NCBI RefSeq assembly: GCF_014202335.1
Contig: NZ_JACHGP010000010.1
Coordinates: 1 to 64,000 of the forward strand
DNA length: 64,000 bases
Source of the DNA: Mycobacterium sp. AZCC_0083
Lineage (GTDB): Bacteria > Actinomycetota > Actinomycetes > Mycobacteriales > Mycobacteriaceae
Direction of reading: 5' to 3'
The notes beneath the pieces are model-generated. The model was not told the DNA's origin, searched no databases, and saw nothing but the letters and a program-made list of their open reading frames with translations. Shown piece after piece: positions 25,929 to 34,635 of the stretch. A program made the translations under genes and the position numbers. Each line of letters starts with the position of its first letter. Positions within the stretch are counted from its first letter, which is position 1.

Positions 25929-26525
25929 ATGCAACTGCTGTTGATCCGGCACGCCTTGCCGCTGCGCAGCGAGCCGGGGCAGGGCGCCGACCCCGACCTG
26001 TCCGAGGACGGCATCGAACAGGCCAAGCGGTTGCCCGACGCGCTGGCCCGATTCCCCATCGCGCGGCTGGTCAGCAGCCCGCAGCGGCGCGCGCTGCAGA
26101 CCGCGCAACCGGTGGCCGACGCGCTCGGCCTCGCCGTCGACGTCGACGAGCGGCTCGCCGAGTACGACCACGGCCTTTCGCACTACACCCCCATCGAAGA
26201 GGCGTCGCAGGAAGACCTGCAGCGACTCATCGACGGCCACCTGCCCGGCAACGTGGACGAGGAGGCCTTCATCGCCAGGGTCGAGGCGGGGGTCGACGAC
26301 CTCGTCGCGGCCGCGGCCCACGAGGACACCGTGGTGGTGTTCTGCCACGGTGGCGTCATCAACGCGCTGGTGCACCGGGTCATGCGCACCGAGCGGCTGC
26401 TGTGCGTCCAGGTCGACTACGCGGGCGTCACCCGGCTGCTGTCGTCGCGCGACGGGAAGCTGCGCGTCGCCTCCGTCAACGGGACCGAGCACGTATGGGA
26501 CCTGCTCCCGCGGAATCAGCGATGA
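25929..26525 (+). CDS. Histidine phosphatase superfamily protein (198 aa)
   Basis: ATG 25929 opens MQLLLIRHALPLR, with the catalytic RHA version of the RHG motif. LVSSPQRRALQTAQPVAD supplies the second Arg, and VVVFCHGGVIN the second catalytic His. This is a phosphoglycerate mutase-like phosphatase; substrates in the family are diverse. A very long frame reading in from 23982 ends at the same stop, but its upstream part is antisense to two real genes. It precedes the phosphotransferase gene by 43 bp. Confidence 0.9.
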   Translation: MQLLLIRHALPLRSEPGQGADPDLSEDGIEQAKRLPDALARFPIARLVSSPQRRALQTAQPVADALGLAVDVDERLAEYDHGLSHYTPIEEASQEDLQRLIDGHLPGNVDEEAFIARVEAGVDDLVAAAAHEDTVVVFCHGGVINALVHRVMRTERLLCVQVDYAGVTRLLSSRDGKLRVASVNGTEHVWDLLPRNQR

Positions 26526-26568
26526 GCGCTCGCGCGAAGAGCAAAGTATCGGATGGTAGACATTTCGG

Positions 26569-27591
26569 GTGACTTCTTCGCTCGACGGCCTTGATCTCGG
26601 CGCACTCGACAATCACCTGCGGTCCATCGGCGTTCAGCGGACCGGTGAGCTACAGGCGGAGCTGATCTCGGGCGGCCGGTCCAACCTGACGTTTCTGGTC
26701 TTCGACGACGCGTCGAAGTGGGTGCTGCGGCGCCCGCCGCTGCACGGCCTGACGCCGTCGGCCCACGACATGGCCCGTGAGTACAAGGTGGTCGCCGCGC
26801 TGGAGGGCACCCCGGTGCCCGTCGCGCATGCGGTGACCCTGCGCAACGACGACTCGGTGCTCGGCGCCCCGTTCCAGATGGTCGACTTCGTGCCGGGACG
26901 CATCGTCAGGCACACCGCCGAGCTCGAGGCGCTCGGCGACCAAGCCACCATCGAGGCCTGCGTCGACGCGCTGATCAAGGTGCTCGCCGAGCTGCACGCC
27001 GTCGACCCGGAGGCCGTCGGCCTCGGCGACTTCGGCAAGCCAACGGGTTACCTCGAGCGTCAGGTCCGGCGCTGGGGTGGGCAGTGGGACCTGGTGAAGA
27101 CCGAGGACGACGCCCGCGACGCCGACGTAAAGCTGTTGCACGCCAAGCTCGGTGACGGAATCCCGCCACAGAGCCGCAGCGCGATCGTGCACGGTGACTA
27201 CCGCATCGACAACACGATGCTCGACGCGAAAGATGCCACCAAGGTGCGCGCGGTGCTGGACTGGGAGATGTCCACGCTGGGCGACCCGCTCAGCGATGCG
27301 GCGCTGATGTGCGTGTACCGCCACCCGATGTTCGACATGGTGCACGCCGACGCCGCGTGGTCGTCGCCGCAGATCCCGTCGGCCGACGAGCTGGCGCACA
27401 AATACTCCGTCGCTGCCGATCTGCCGTTGGCGCACTGGGACTTCTACATGGCGCTGGCGTACTTCAAGCTGGCGATCATCGCCGCGGGCATTCAGTTCCG
27501 CGACCGGATGGGCGGCGGCACCGAATACGGCGACAAGGTGGGCGAGGCCGTCGCGCCCCTCATCGCGATGGGCCTCACGTCCCTCGCGTAG
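26569..27591 (+). CDS. Phosphotransferase family protein, ACAD10/FadE36-like (340 aa)
   Basis: The GTG at 26569 starts MTSSLDGLDL. The protein has the APH/choline kinase fold: GGRSNLTFLV for the nucleotide loop, IVHGDYRIDNTML with the catalytic Asp, and AVLDWEMSTLGDPL with the metal-binding Asp. Members of this branch resemble the kinase domain of human ACAD10 and mycobacterial FadE36, which act on 4-hydroxy acids or hydroxyacyl-CoA. Likely an operon with the histidine phosphatase before it. Confidence 0.85.
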   Translation: MTSSLDGLDLGALDNHLRSIGVQRTGELQAELISGGRSNLTFLVFDDASKWVLRRPPLHGLTPSAHDMAREYKVVAALEGTPVPVAHAVTLRNDDSVLGAPFQMVDFVPGRIVRHTAELEALGDQATIEACVDALIKVLAELHAVDPEAVGLGDFGKPTGYLERQVRRWGGQWDLVKTEDDARDADVKLLHAKLGDGIPPQSRSAIVHGDYRIDNTMLDAKDATKVRAVLDWEMSTLGDPLSDAALMCVYRHPMFDMVHADAAWSSPQIPSADELAHKYSVAADLPLAHWDFYMALAYFKLAIIAAGIQFRDRMGGGTEYGDKVGEAVAPLIAMGLTSLA

Positions 27592-27706
27592 CCCTCGGGC
27601 GAGACGGCAGGGTCTCTCTGGGGTTTGATGGGGCAGTAACTGGGGTACTTTCGGCCGAATCCTCGCGCTGACGCGAGAGTCCCCATTGATGGAAAGGCGG
27701 TCACAC

Positions 27707-28582
27707 ATGCCGTCATGGACCCTGCGCGGACGCGACAAGCTCGACGGGCCCGATGAGGCGACGCCGTCGCCGGACGCCCTCAAGCGGCACGTCGGCGTCG
27801 AACTCGACGTCTGGATCGCCGAACCGACCACTCTGGAGTTCCAGATCGCGGTCGGTCCACAGCCTGGCGCAGCCGTCACCGAATCGATGTTGTTCACGTT
27901 GAACGGCAACGAGATTCAGGCCAACGAGGTCATCGGAGACCACGGCAACCGCATCCACAAGTTCGACGCCGGCCAGGGCAGTCTGCTGGCCAGCTACAGC
28001 GCGACGATCATCGGCGAGGCGCAGCCCGCGCCCTTCGCCGAGATCGACATGTCCACCTATCTGCGACCGAGTCGCTACGCCGAGTCGGACAAGTTCTTCG
28101 GTTTCGCCGCAACCGAATTCGGTTCGTACACCGACCACGCCACGCTGTTGGAGAACGTGTCGTCGTGGGTCGGCACCCGGTTGGCCTACGTCCCTGGCTC
28201 ATCGGACCCGATCGACGGCGCCGTCGACACGCTGCTGGCTGGACGCGGCGTGTGCCGTGACTACGCACACCTGGTGATCGCCCTGCTCCGTGCGGTGAAC
28301 GTGCCTGCCAGGATGGTCGCGGTGTACGCGCCGGGCTGCGAACCCATGGACTTCCACGCCGTCGCCGAGGCGTACGTGGATGGTCACTGGCGCGTGGTGG
28401 ATGCCACCCTGCTGGCGCCGCGTCAGACGTTGGTGCGGATCAGCACCGGACGCGACGCCGCCGATACCGCGTTCCTTGACAACCACAACGGCTCGATCAC
28501 GCTGAACTGGGCGGCGGTGACGGCCGTCGTCGACGGCCCACTGCCGAACGACTCGATCAACGAGCTGGTGTCGATCCGGTGA
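27707..28582 (+). CDS. Transglutaminase-like domain protein (291 aa)
   Basis: I choose ATG 27707 (MPSWTLRGRD), preceded by a GGAAAGG-type ribosome binding site; the ATG at 27686 overlaps that site. The first 120 residues are beta-rich. The catalytic domain has GRGVCRDYAHLVIALLRAVNVPAR (Cys), DFHAVAEAYVDGHWRVVDATLLAP (His, Asp), the papain-like triad of bacterial transglutaminase/protease-like proteins. No signal peptide. A small hairpin, CTCGCG/CGCGAG (27662-27677), lies in the leader. Exact substrate unknown. Confidence 0.85.
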   Translation: MPSWTLRGRDKLDGPDEATPSPDALKRHVGVELDVWIAEPTTLEFQIAVGPQPGAAVTESMLFTLNGNEIQANEVIGDHGNRIHKFDAGQGSLLASYSATIIGEAQPAPFAEIDMSTYLRPSRYAESDKFFGFAATEFGSYTDHATLLENVSSWVGTRLAYVPGSSDPIDGAVDTLLAGRGVCRDYAHLVIALLRAVNVPARMVAVYAPGCEPMDFHAVAEAYVDGHWRVVDATLLAPRQTLVRISTGRDAADTAFLDNHNGSITLNWAAVTAVVDGPLPNDSINELVSIR

Positions 28583-28595
28583 CCCGCCGGGCTGT

Positions 28596-28976
28596 TTACC
28601 TCAGCGCGGCCTTGTAGTTCTTCTTCGCGGCGCGGCGAAGCTGGACGATGCGGGCTGCGCCTGCCAGCGTGGTGACGAGGCCGCCAAGCACCGCGGCCAG
28701 CAGGATCGCCACACCGTTCGGCAGGCTCCAGTTCCACCCGAGGAAGTGGTAGGTGGCCGAGTCGGTGTTCTGCGCGATGAATATCAGCAACACGATGAGG
28801 ATGACGAAGCCGACGATGAGGGCCGACCACAGCGCGGCGGCCCTGGTGAACTTCACCGCGTTCTCGGGTGGCGGCGGCTTTGGCGCGGGTGCGTCCGGCG
28901 GCGGCTCGTCGGCGATCGGATCGAGGGGCCCGGGCGCAACCGGCTCGACGGGCGACACGTTCGGGTCGGTACTCAT
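28596..28976 (-). CDS. LapA-domain membrane protein (126 aa)
   Basis: The first 45 residues are Pro/Glu/Asp-rich and probably cytoplasmic. Two membrane helices follow: SALIVGFVILIVLLIFIAQN (residues 51-70) and NGVAILLAAVLGGLVTTLAGAA, then a basic tail. The first helix ending in FIAQN, followed by a segment with FLGW, is the LapA/DUF1049 signature. The function of the family is unclear; Escherichia coli LapA acts with LapB on LPS control, which does not apply to mycobacteria. Confidence 0.85.
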   Translation of the reverse strand: MSTDPNVSPVEPVAPGPLDPIADEPPPDAPAPKPPPPENAVKFTRAAALWSALIVGFVILIVLLIFIAQNTDSATYHFLGWNWSLPNGVAILLAAVLGGLVTTLAGAARIVQLRRAAKKNYKAALR

Positions 28977-29039
28977 GACCCCATCTTTGCCGGTCGGCCT
29001 TGCGAATGTAACCAGCGGTACCGGATTAACACCGAAGTG

Positions 29040-29273
29040 TCACAAGGACTCGATGATCCGCTTCGCCGTGGCCAAATCGACATTGGTCTCGGCTCGGTAG
29101 ACCTTGATGGCCTCGATCTTGTTTCCCGAGGCGACCAGCCGTTGCACGGCGGCCGACACCTGGATTTGGGCGAGAGCCCGCAGATCGGGCATCGGTACGC
29201 CGGTCTTCTCGTAAAGGTGTTGGACGAGCTGCTCGAGAATGCCCAGCCGCTCGTAAACGTCGTTGGATGTCAT
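29040..29273 (-). CDS. Small protein with L7/L12 C-terminal-like domain (77 aa)
   Basis: The N-terminal half (YERLGILEQLVQHLYEKTG) is a helix or short coiled coil; the C-terminal part (VASGNKIEAIKVYRAETNVDLATAKRI) matches the ribosomal protein L7/L12 C-terminal fold, where a helix-rich KIEAIKxxRexTgldLxxAK motif binds partners. It is not the ribosomal protein, which is longer and has a dimerisation tail. Such orphan small proteins are common in actinobacteria, and their role is unknown. Confidence 0.75.
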   Translation of the reverse strand: MTSNDVYERLGILEQLVQHLYEKTGVPMPDLRALAQIQVSAAVQRLVASGNKIEAIKVYRAETNVDLATAKRIIESL

Positions 29274-29395
29274 CGCGTCAGTGTGTCATCCGAATTGCGG
29301 GGTCAACCGTCCGTTCAGCACGAGTTAAAGCCCGGCAACATCCTGTGCAGGCCGTTAGGGTCGCGGAAAGCATGTGACGCCGAAAGGACGTTGGG

Positions 29396-30349
29396 ATGAA
29401 CCCCCCGCGACGAACCGTGCACAAGAGAAGTCTGGCCGTACTCGCAGTCGTCCTCGTCCTCATCACCTCAGCGTGCGGCAGTTCCAACCCGCTCGGTGGC
29501 GGTGCGATATCGGGTGATCTCAAGTCGATCGCAGTGGGCTCCGCGGACTTCCCGGAGTCCAAGATCATCGCCGAGATCTATGCCCAGGCGCTGGAGGCCA
29601 ACGGTTTCACCGTCCGTCGGCAGTTCGGCATCGGCAGCCGTGAGACGTACATCCCCGCGGTCAAGGATCACTCCATCGACCTCATCCCCGAGTACACCGG
29701 CAACCTGCTGCAGTACTTCGACAAGAAGACCAAGGCGACCGACCCCTCTGCCGTCGAACTGGCGTTGTACCGCGCGCTGCCCGGTGATCTGTCGATCCTG
29801 ACGCCATCGCCTGCCAACGACCAGGACACCGTGGCGGTTACCGACGAGACCGCCAAGAAGTGGAACCTCAAGACCATCGGAGACCTCGCGGCGCACTCCA
29901 CGGAAGTGAAGTTCGGTGCGCCGTCGGAGTTCATCAGTCGGGCCGAGGGCCTGCCAGGCCTCAAGGCGAAGTACGGCCTCGACGTGTCGCCTGCCAACTT
30001 CATCGCAATCAGCGACGGGGGCGGTCCGGCGACGGTGCGCGCGCTCGTCGACGGCACGGTGACCGCCGCCGACATCTTCAGCACGTCACCGGCGATCCCG
30101 CAGAACAAGCTGGTGGTGCTCGAGGATCCGAAGAACAACTTCCTGGCTGCCAACGTCGTCCCATTGGTCGCTTCGCAGAAGCTGTCGGATCAGCTCAAGA
30201 CGGTGCTCGATGCCGTCAGCGCCAAGCTGACCACCGAAGCACTCATCGAGATGAACACCGAAACGTCGGGCAACGGTGGCATCGACCCCGATCAGGCGGC
30301 GAAGAAATGGGTTCAGCAGAACGGTTTCGACAAGCCGATCGCAGGCTAA
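29396..30349 (+). CDS. proX: Osmoprotectant ABC transporter substrate-binding lipoprotein (317 aa)
   Basis: Residues 1-24 (MNPPRRTVHKRSLAVLAVVL...) form a signal peptide ending in the lipobox TSAC, so the mature protein is a membrane-anchored binding lipoprotein. The domain shows GSADFPESKIIAEIYAQALEANGF, FGIGSRETYIPAVKDHSIDLIPEYTGNLL and DGTVTAADIFSTSP, matching OpuAC/ProX-type proteins that bind glycine betaine, choline or related quaternary amines. It heads a four-gene transporter set (binding protein, ATPase, two permeases). The symbol is by family analogy; the ligand is not proven. Confidence 0.85.
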   Translation: MNPPRRTVHKRSLAVLAVVLVLITSACGSSNPLGGGAISGDLKSIAVGSADFPESKIIAEIYAQALEANGFTVRRQFGIGSRETYIPAVKDHSIDLIPEYTGNLLQYFDKKTKATDPSAVELALYRALPGDLSILTPSPANDQDTVAVTDETAKKWNLKTIGDLAAHSTEVKFGAPSEFISRAEGLPGLKAKYGLDVSPANFIAISDGGGPATVRALVDGTVTAADIFSTSPAIPQNKLVVLEDPKNNFLAANVVPLVASQKLSDQLKTVLDAVSAKLTTEALIEMNTETSGNGGIDPDQAAKKWVQQNGFDKPIAG

Positions 30350-30383
30350 GCGCAGCGAAGAGCAGAAGATACGGGGAACCAAC

Positions 30384-31493
30384 GTGATCAAATTCGATGC
30401 CGTCCGCAAGGTCTATCCGGATGGCACCGTTGCCGTCGACGACCTCGTGCTCGAGGTGCCCGAGGGCACGCTCGCGGCGTTCGTCGGCCCGTCCGGCTGC
30501 GGCAAGACCACCTCGATGCGGATGATCAACCGAATGATCGACCCGACGTCGGGCACCTTGACCGTCGACGGCAAGGACGTGACCAAGGTCGATCCGGTCA
30601 AGCTTAGGCTCGGCATCGGCTACGTCATCCAGAGCGCCGGGCTGATGCCGCATCTTCGCGTGGTTGACAACGTCGCGACGGTGCCCGTGCTCAAGGGCGA
30701 ATCCCGGCGCAGCGCAAGGAAAGCCGCGCTGGGCGTGTTGGAGCGGGTCGGGCTGGACCCGAAGTTGGCCGACCGCTATCCGGCGCAGCTCTCCGGTGGT
30801 CAGCAGCAGCGTGTCGGCGTGGCCCGTGCGCTTGCCGCCGACCCGCCGATCCTGCTGATGGACGAGCCGTTCAGTGCCGTCGACCCAGTGGTGCGCGAGG
30901 AGCTGCAGACCGAAATCCTGCGTCTGCAAAGCGAATTGCGCAAGACCATCGTCTTCGTCACCCACGACATCGACGAGGCCGTGAAGCTCGGCGACAAGGT
31001 CGCGGTGTTCGGCAAGGGCGGGAAGCTGCTGCAGTACGCCGAACCCTCGTTCGTATTGTCCAATCCGGCTGACGAGCTCGTCTCGGGATTCGTGGGCAAC
31101 GACCGTGGTTACCGCGGCCTTCAGTTCTTCAAGGCGACCGGTCTGCCGTTGCACGACATCCGGAGCGTCGTCGAAACCGATGTCGACGCCCTCGAGCTCG
31201 CGGAGGGTGAGTGGGCCCTGGTGACCAGGGTCGACGGCAGACCGTTCGCGTGGATCAACGGTAACGGCGTCGACGTTCACCGCAAGGGCAGCGCGCTGTA
31301 CGACAGCACCGTCGGTGGCGGTTCCTTCTTTCCGCCCCACGGCACGCTGCGACTGGCCCTGGATGCCGCCCTGTCCTCCCCGAGCGGGTTGGGCGTCGCG
31401 GTCGACGACGACGGTCAACTGCTCGGCGGGGTGAGGGCCGCCGACGTGCTGGAAGCGCTCCAGAACCAGCGGCGCGTGCCGGAGGTGGGGTAG
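30384..31493 (+). CDS. proV: Osmoprotectant ABC transporter ATPase (369 aa)
   Basis: I choose GTG 30384 (V-I-K-F-DAVRKVYPDG). Walker A is GPSGCGKTT, the signature LSGGQQQR, Walker B LLMDEPFSAVDP, and the switch VFVTHD. The extension from residue about 240 to 369 corresponds to the CBS-like regulatory part of ProV/OpuCA proteins, which senses ionic strength in characterised homologues. It lies 34 bp after the binding-protein gene and 2 bp before the first permease. Confidence 0.9.
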   Translation: MIKFDAVRKVYPDGTVAVDDLVLEVPEGTLAAFVGPSGCGKTTSMRMINRMIDPTSGTLTVDGKDVTKVDPVKLRLGIGYVIQSAGLMPHLRVVDNVATVPVLKGESRRSARKAALGVLERVGLDPKLADRYPAQLSGGQQQRVGVARALAADPPILLMDEPFSAVDPVVREELQTEILRLQSELRKTIVFVTHDIDEAVKLGDKVAVFGKGGKLLQYAEPSFVLSNPADELVSGFVGNDRGYRGLQFFKATGLPLHDIRSVVETDVDALELAEGEWALVTRVDGRPFAWINGNGVDVHRKGSALYDSTVGGGSFFPPHGTLRLALDAALSSPSGLGVAVDDDGQLLGGVRAADVLEALQNQRRVPEVG

Positions 31494-31495
31494 CC

Positions 31496-32242
31496 GTGCG
31501 CTACCTCTTCACCCACCTCGACAAAGCGTGGGAGCTGACGGTCATTCACCTGTGGCTCTCGTTGCTCCCGTTGGTGCTTGGGTTGGTGATCGCGGTGCCG
31601 CTCGGCGCTCTCGTGCACAGGACGACGGTGTTGCGGAGAATCACCACCGTCATCGCGAGCATCGTGTTCACGATTCCGTCGCTGGCGCTGTTCGTCGTGT
31701 TGCCGCTGCTCATCCCGACTACCATCCTCGATCCGACGAACGTGATCGTGGCGCTGACGCTCTACACGGTCGCTCTGCTGGTGCGTGCGGTGCCGGAAGC
31801 ACTCGACGCCGTGCCGCCGGCCGCGCTGGACGCCGCCACCGCGGTGGGCTACAAGCCCCTGACTCGGGTGCTGAAAGTGGAACTGCCGCTGGCTGTTCCG
31901 GTGCTAGTGGCCAGTCTGCGCGTGGTTGCCGTCACGAACATCTCGATGGTGTCGGTCGGTTCGGTGATCGGCATCGGCGGCCTCGGCACGTGGTTCACCG
32001 ACGGATATCAGTCCGACAAGAGTGATCAGATCATTGCAGGCATCATCGCGATCTTCGTCCTGGCAGTGGTCGTCGACACCCTGATCATGTTGGCGGGCAA
32101 GGCCGCCACACCATGGATCAGAGCCGGCAAGGTCGGCCGTCGAGCGGCACGGGCGAGCGAAGCGACGGGGGCAGCGGCACGGGCGAGCGAAGCGACGGGG
32201 GCAGCGGCACGGGCGAGCGAAGCGACGGGGGAAGCGAAGTGA
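31496..32242 (+). CDS. Osmoprotectant ABC transporter permease (248 aa) with repeat-encoded C-terminal tail
   Basis: The GTG at 31496 gives MRYLFTHLDKAW. About five to six membrane helices are visible, and the cytoplasmic loop with the ATPase-contact motif DAATAVGYKPLTRVLKVELPLA fits ProW/OpuCB permeases. The last 33 residues are made by three copies of a 30-bp DNA repeat, giving three A-A-R-A-S-E-A-T-G units. This tail is not part of the permease family and probably comes from insertion or slippage near the stop. Its last codons overlap the start of the next permease (GTGA). Confidence 0.85.
   Translation: MRYLFTHLDKAWELTVIHLWLSLLPLVLGLVIAVPLGALVHRTTVLRRITTVIASIVFTIPSLALFVVLPLLIPTTILDPTNVIVALTLYTVALLVRAVPEALDAVPPAALDAATAVGYKPLTRVLKVELPLAVPVLVASLRVVAVTNISMVSVGSVIGIGGLGTWFTDGYQSDKSDQIIAGIIAIFVLAVVVDTLIMLAGKAATPWIRAGKVGRRAARASEATGAAARASEATGAAARASEATGEAK
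32143..32232. repeat. Three tandem 30-bp repeats inside the permease gene
   Basis: Copies start at 32143, 32173 and 32203, each beginning AGCGGCACGG and containing GGCGAGCGAAGCGACGGG; the third differs near its end. The period is a multiple of three, so the reading frame of the permease is kept. The 18-bp core occurs once more at 53054-53071. There are no spacers, so it is not a CRISPR array. Confidence 0.9.
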
Positions 32243-33024
32243 ACTTCCTGCAGCAGGCGCTGTCCTACATCTTCACCGCCGCGAACTGGGGTGGCCCAGC
32301 CGGTCTCACAGCCCGCATCCTGGAGCACCTGCAGTACACCGTCGTCGCGGTGATCTTCTCGGCCTTGATCGCCATCCCGATCGGCATGATCATCGGCCAT
32401 ACCGGCCGCGGCACGTTCCTCGTCGTAACGGGTGTCAACGCGTTGCGGGCCCTGCCCACCCTCGGCGTGCTTCTGCTGGGCGTGCTGCTGTGGGGGCTCG
32501 GGCTGGTGCCGCCGACCGTAGCGCTGATGCTGTTGGGCATCCCGCCGCTGCTGGCGGGTACCTACTCGGGCATCGCAAACGTCGACCCCACCGTGGTCGA
32601 TGCGGCCCGGTCGATGGGCATGACGGAGCCGCGGGTGCTGATGCGCGTCGAGGTGCCCAACGCGCTACCGCTCATCCTCGGCGGGCTGCGCACCGCGACG
32701 CTGCAGATCGTGGCGACGGCCACCATCGCCGCGTACGCCAGCCTCGGCGGTCTCGGCCGTTACCTCATCGACGGCATCAAGGTGCGCGAGTTCTACCTCG
32801 CCCTGGTCGGTGCGCTGATGGTGACCGCGCTGGCGCTGATCCTGGACGCCGCGATGGCCCTCGTCGTGTGGTGGTCGGAGCCCGGCACCGACCGGTTCCG
32901 CCGGATGCCGCAGCCGTTGATCGGCGACGAAGTGGCCCTCGAGTCATCGACTAGATCTCGATCTGGGGAGAGTTCCCGAGGCGGCTACGAACGGGAGGGT
33001 CCGTCGCCTACGGTAGGGGGGTGA
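32239..33024 (+). CDS. Second osmoprotectant ABC transporter permease (261 aa)
   Basis: I place the start at GTG 32239 (V-NFLQQALSYIF), overlapping the previous stop; the ATG at 32113 would read through the repeat array. The protein has several membrane helices and the EAA-like loop DAARSMGMTEPRVLMRVEVPNALP, which contacts the ATPase. Paired permeases of this type are usual in OpuC-like systems. The C-terminal 25 residues are polar. It overlaps the next gene by 4 bp. Confidence 0.9.
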   Translation: MNFLQQALSYIFTAANWGGPAGLTARILEHLQYTVVAVIFSALIAIPIGMIIGHTGRGTFLVVTGVNALRALPTLGVLLLGVLLWGLGLVPPTVALMLLGIPPLLAGTYSGIANVDPTVVDAARSMGMTEPRVLMRVEVPNALPLILGGLRTATLQIVATATIAAYASLGGLGRYLIDGIKVREFYLALVGALMVTALALILDAAMALVVWWSEPGTDRFRRMPQPLIGDEVALESSTRSRSGESSRGGYEREGPSPTVGG

Positions 33025-33623
33025 GTGCAGCAGCCCGCTCCGAGGCAGCCGATGACGCCTGGCCGGCGATCCTGACTTGGCGCGCCCACGACGTTCCACG
33101 CATGGAGTCCGTGCGGGTGCAGTTGTCGGGCAATCGCATCAAGGCCTACGGGCGGATCGTCGCCGCCGCCACGCCGAAGCACCCGGCGTTCAGCGCGTCC
33201 TACGACCTGGTCACCGACGACCGCGGAGCCACCAAACGCCTGTCCCTGACGGTCACTCTCGCGGAACGCGAACGCCAGCTCTCGATCGCGCGCGACGAAG
33301 AGAACATGTGGCTGGTTCAGGATCACCAGAATCAGACCACGCGCGCGGCCTACGACGGTGCGCTCGACGTCGACGTGATCTTCAGTCCGTTCTTCAACGC
33401 CCTGCCGATCCGCCGCACCGGCCTCTATGAGCAGGCCGACTCGATCACGACGCCGGTGGTGTACGTGCGGCTGCCCGAGTTGTCGGTCGAGCAGGCGGTC
33501 ACCAGTTACAGCAGCGACGGGACCGGCGGCATCAAGCTGGTATCTCCGGTCGCCGACACCACGATCACCGTCGACGGCGAGGGCTTCATCCTCGACTACC
33601 CAGGACTGGCAGAGCGGATCTGA
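33021..33623 (+). CDS. Putative glycolipid-binding domain protein (200 aa)
   Basis: The GTG at 33021 overlaps the permease stop. The all-beta sequence (LTWRAHDVPRMESVRVQLSG, LSIARDEENMWLVQDHQNQ, DVDVIFSPFFNALPIRR) matches the putative glycolipid-binding family (COG3554-like), whose members resemble a large lipoprotein-like beta barrel. No signal peptide. Its 3' end overlaps the convergent prephenate dehydrogenase gene by 38 bp. The role in the osmoprotectant operon is unclear. Confidence 0.8.
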   Translation: MSAAARSEAADDAWPAILTWRAHDVPRMESVRVQLSGNRIKAYGRIVAAATPKHPAFSASYDLVTDDRGATKRLSLTVTLAERERQLSIARDEENMWLVQDHQNQTTRAAYDGALDVDVIFSPFFNALPIRRTGLYEQADSITTPVVYVRLPELSVEQAVTSYSSDGTGGIKLVSPVADTTITVDGEGFILDYPGLAERI

Positions 33624-34542
33624 TCACGCCGCCGGCACGACCCGCGGCGGCCAGCTCGTCACGCCAGTTCTCGGCGCCGACCGTGACGGTGATGATCTCC
33701 GGCCTGTCGAAGCTGTCGTAGCGCATCCGTGCGGCGTGGCCTGCTTCGACGAGCTCGGTCACCGGCTGCCCGGCCGCCAGGTGGTCCCTGGCGCTGGTGA
33801 GCAGGTCGATCGTGCGATCCAGCGCGCCGTGTAGCTGCTCGGAATTCGCCTCGCACATGGCCCTGACCAGGTCGGGAGCCGTCGCGGCCACCCGCGTGCC
33901 GTCTCGGAACGACCCCGCGGCCAGAGCGAACGCAAGGGGGACGTCACCGGCCGTCGCCGCGAGCGCCTCGGCGAGAAGGTGCGGGAGGTGCGAGATGGCC
34001 GCGGCGGCGGCGTCGTGCTCGTCGGAACGGGCCGGGACGACGACACCGCCGCAGTCCAGCGCCAGGTGCATCACCTTCGCCCACACGCGAGGGTCGACGT
34101 GATCGTCGACGCTGATCACCCATGGTGCGCCGACGAACATGCGCCGGTCGCTCGCGGCCCAGCCCGATCGCGCCGTTCCTGCCATCGGATGCCCGCCGAC
34201 GAATCGGTCGACGAGGCCGTGGTCCCGGACCGCCTGCAACACGGCGCCCTTCACACTGGTCACATCGGTCAGCGCGCACTGAGGGGCTGAGGAACGGACG
34301 TGGCCGAGCATGATCGGCAGTGCAGGAACGGGAACGGCGAGAACGATCAGCGCATCGGTTGCCGCCGCCCGAGCCAGGACGTCGTTGACGCTGTCGGTGG
34401 CGTCGTAACCGTCGAATCGAGCGGCCTCGACGCCGTCGACCGACCGGTTGTATCCGAAGACCTCGCGGCCGGCCGCCTTTGCTGCCCGCATCACCGATCC
34501 GCCGATGAGCCCCAAGCCAAGCACGCACACCGGAGTGGTCAC
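33586..34542 (-). CDS. tyrA: Prephenate dehydrogenase (318 aa)
   Basis: I choose GTG 34542 (V-TTPVCVLGLGLIGGS), since the longer frame to 35277 runs antisense over two real genes. The N-terminal Rossmann fold has GLGLIGGSVM; the family motif GGHPMAGT and the ensuing GAPWVIS follow. The helical C-terminal dimerisation domain starts near residue 170. It converts prephenate to 4-hydroxyphenylpyruvate in tyrosine biosynthesis. It overlaps the convergent glycolipid-binding gene by 38 bp, and is divergent from the tadA pair. Confidence 0.9.
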   Translation of the reverse strand: MTTPVCVLGLGLIGGSVMRAAKAAGREVFGYNRSVDGVEAARFDGYDATDSVNDVLARAAATDALIVLAVPVPALPIMLGHVRSSAPQCALTDVTSVKGAVLQAVRDHGLVDRFVGGHPMAGTARSGWAASDRRMFVGAPWVISVDDHVDPRVWAKVMHLALDCGGVVVPARSDEHDAAAAAISHLPHLLAEALAATAGDVPLAFALAAGSFRDGTRVAATAPDLVRAMCEANSEQLHGALDRTIDLLTSARDHLAAGQPVTELVEAGHAARMRYDSFDRPEIITVTVGAENWRDELAAAGRAGGVIRSALPVLGSRG

Positions 34543-34635
34543 CGTTAAAGGTTGGCATATCGCCGGATCGTGCCTGCACCAGGCATCAGCACGATCGCTG
34601 GTCAAAGCGCCAGGTCTGCGACTAGCGTTGGTTTC

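Noticed and set aside
23982..26525. 847-codon plus-strand frame
   Set aside because: Only its last 198 codons are a real gene (histidine phosphatase). The rest is antisense to the SDR and zinc peptidase genes, with a translation typical of a GC-rich shadow frame.
32143..32232. CRISPR array
   Set aside because: Three direct repeats follow each other without spacers, keep the reading frame and are not palindromic in the CRISPR manner.
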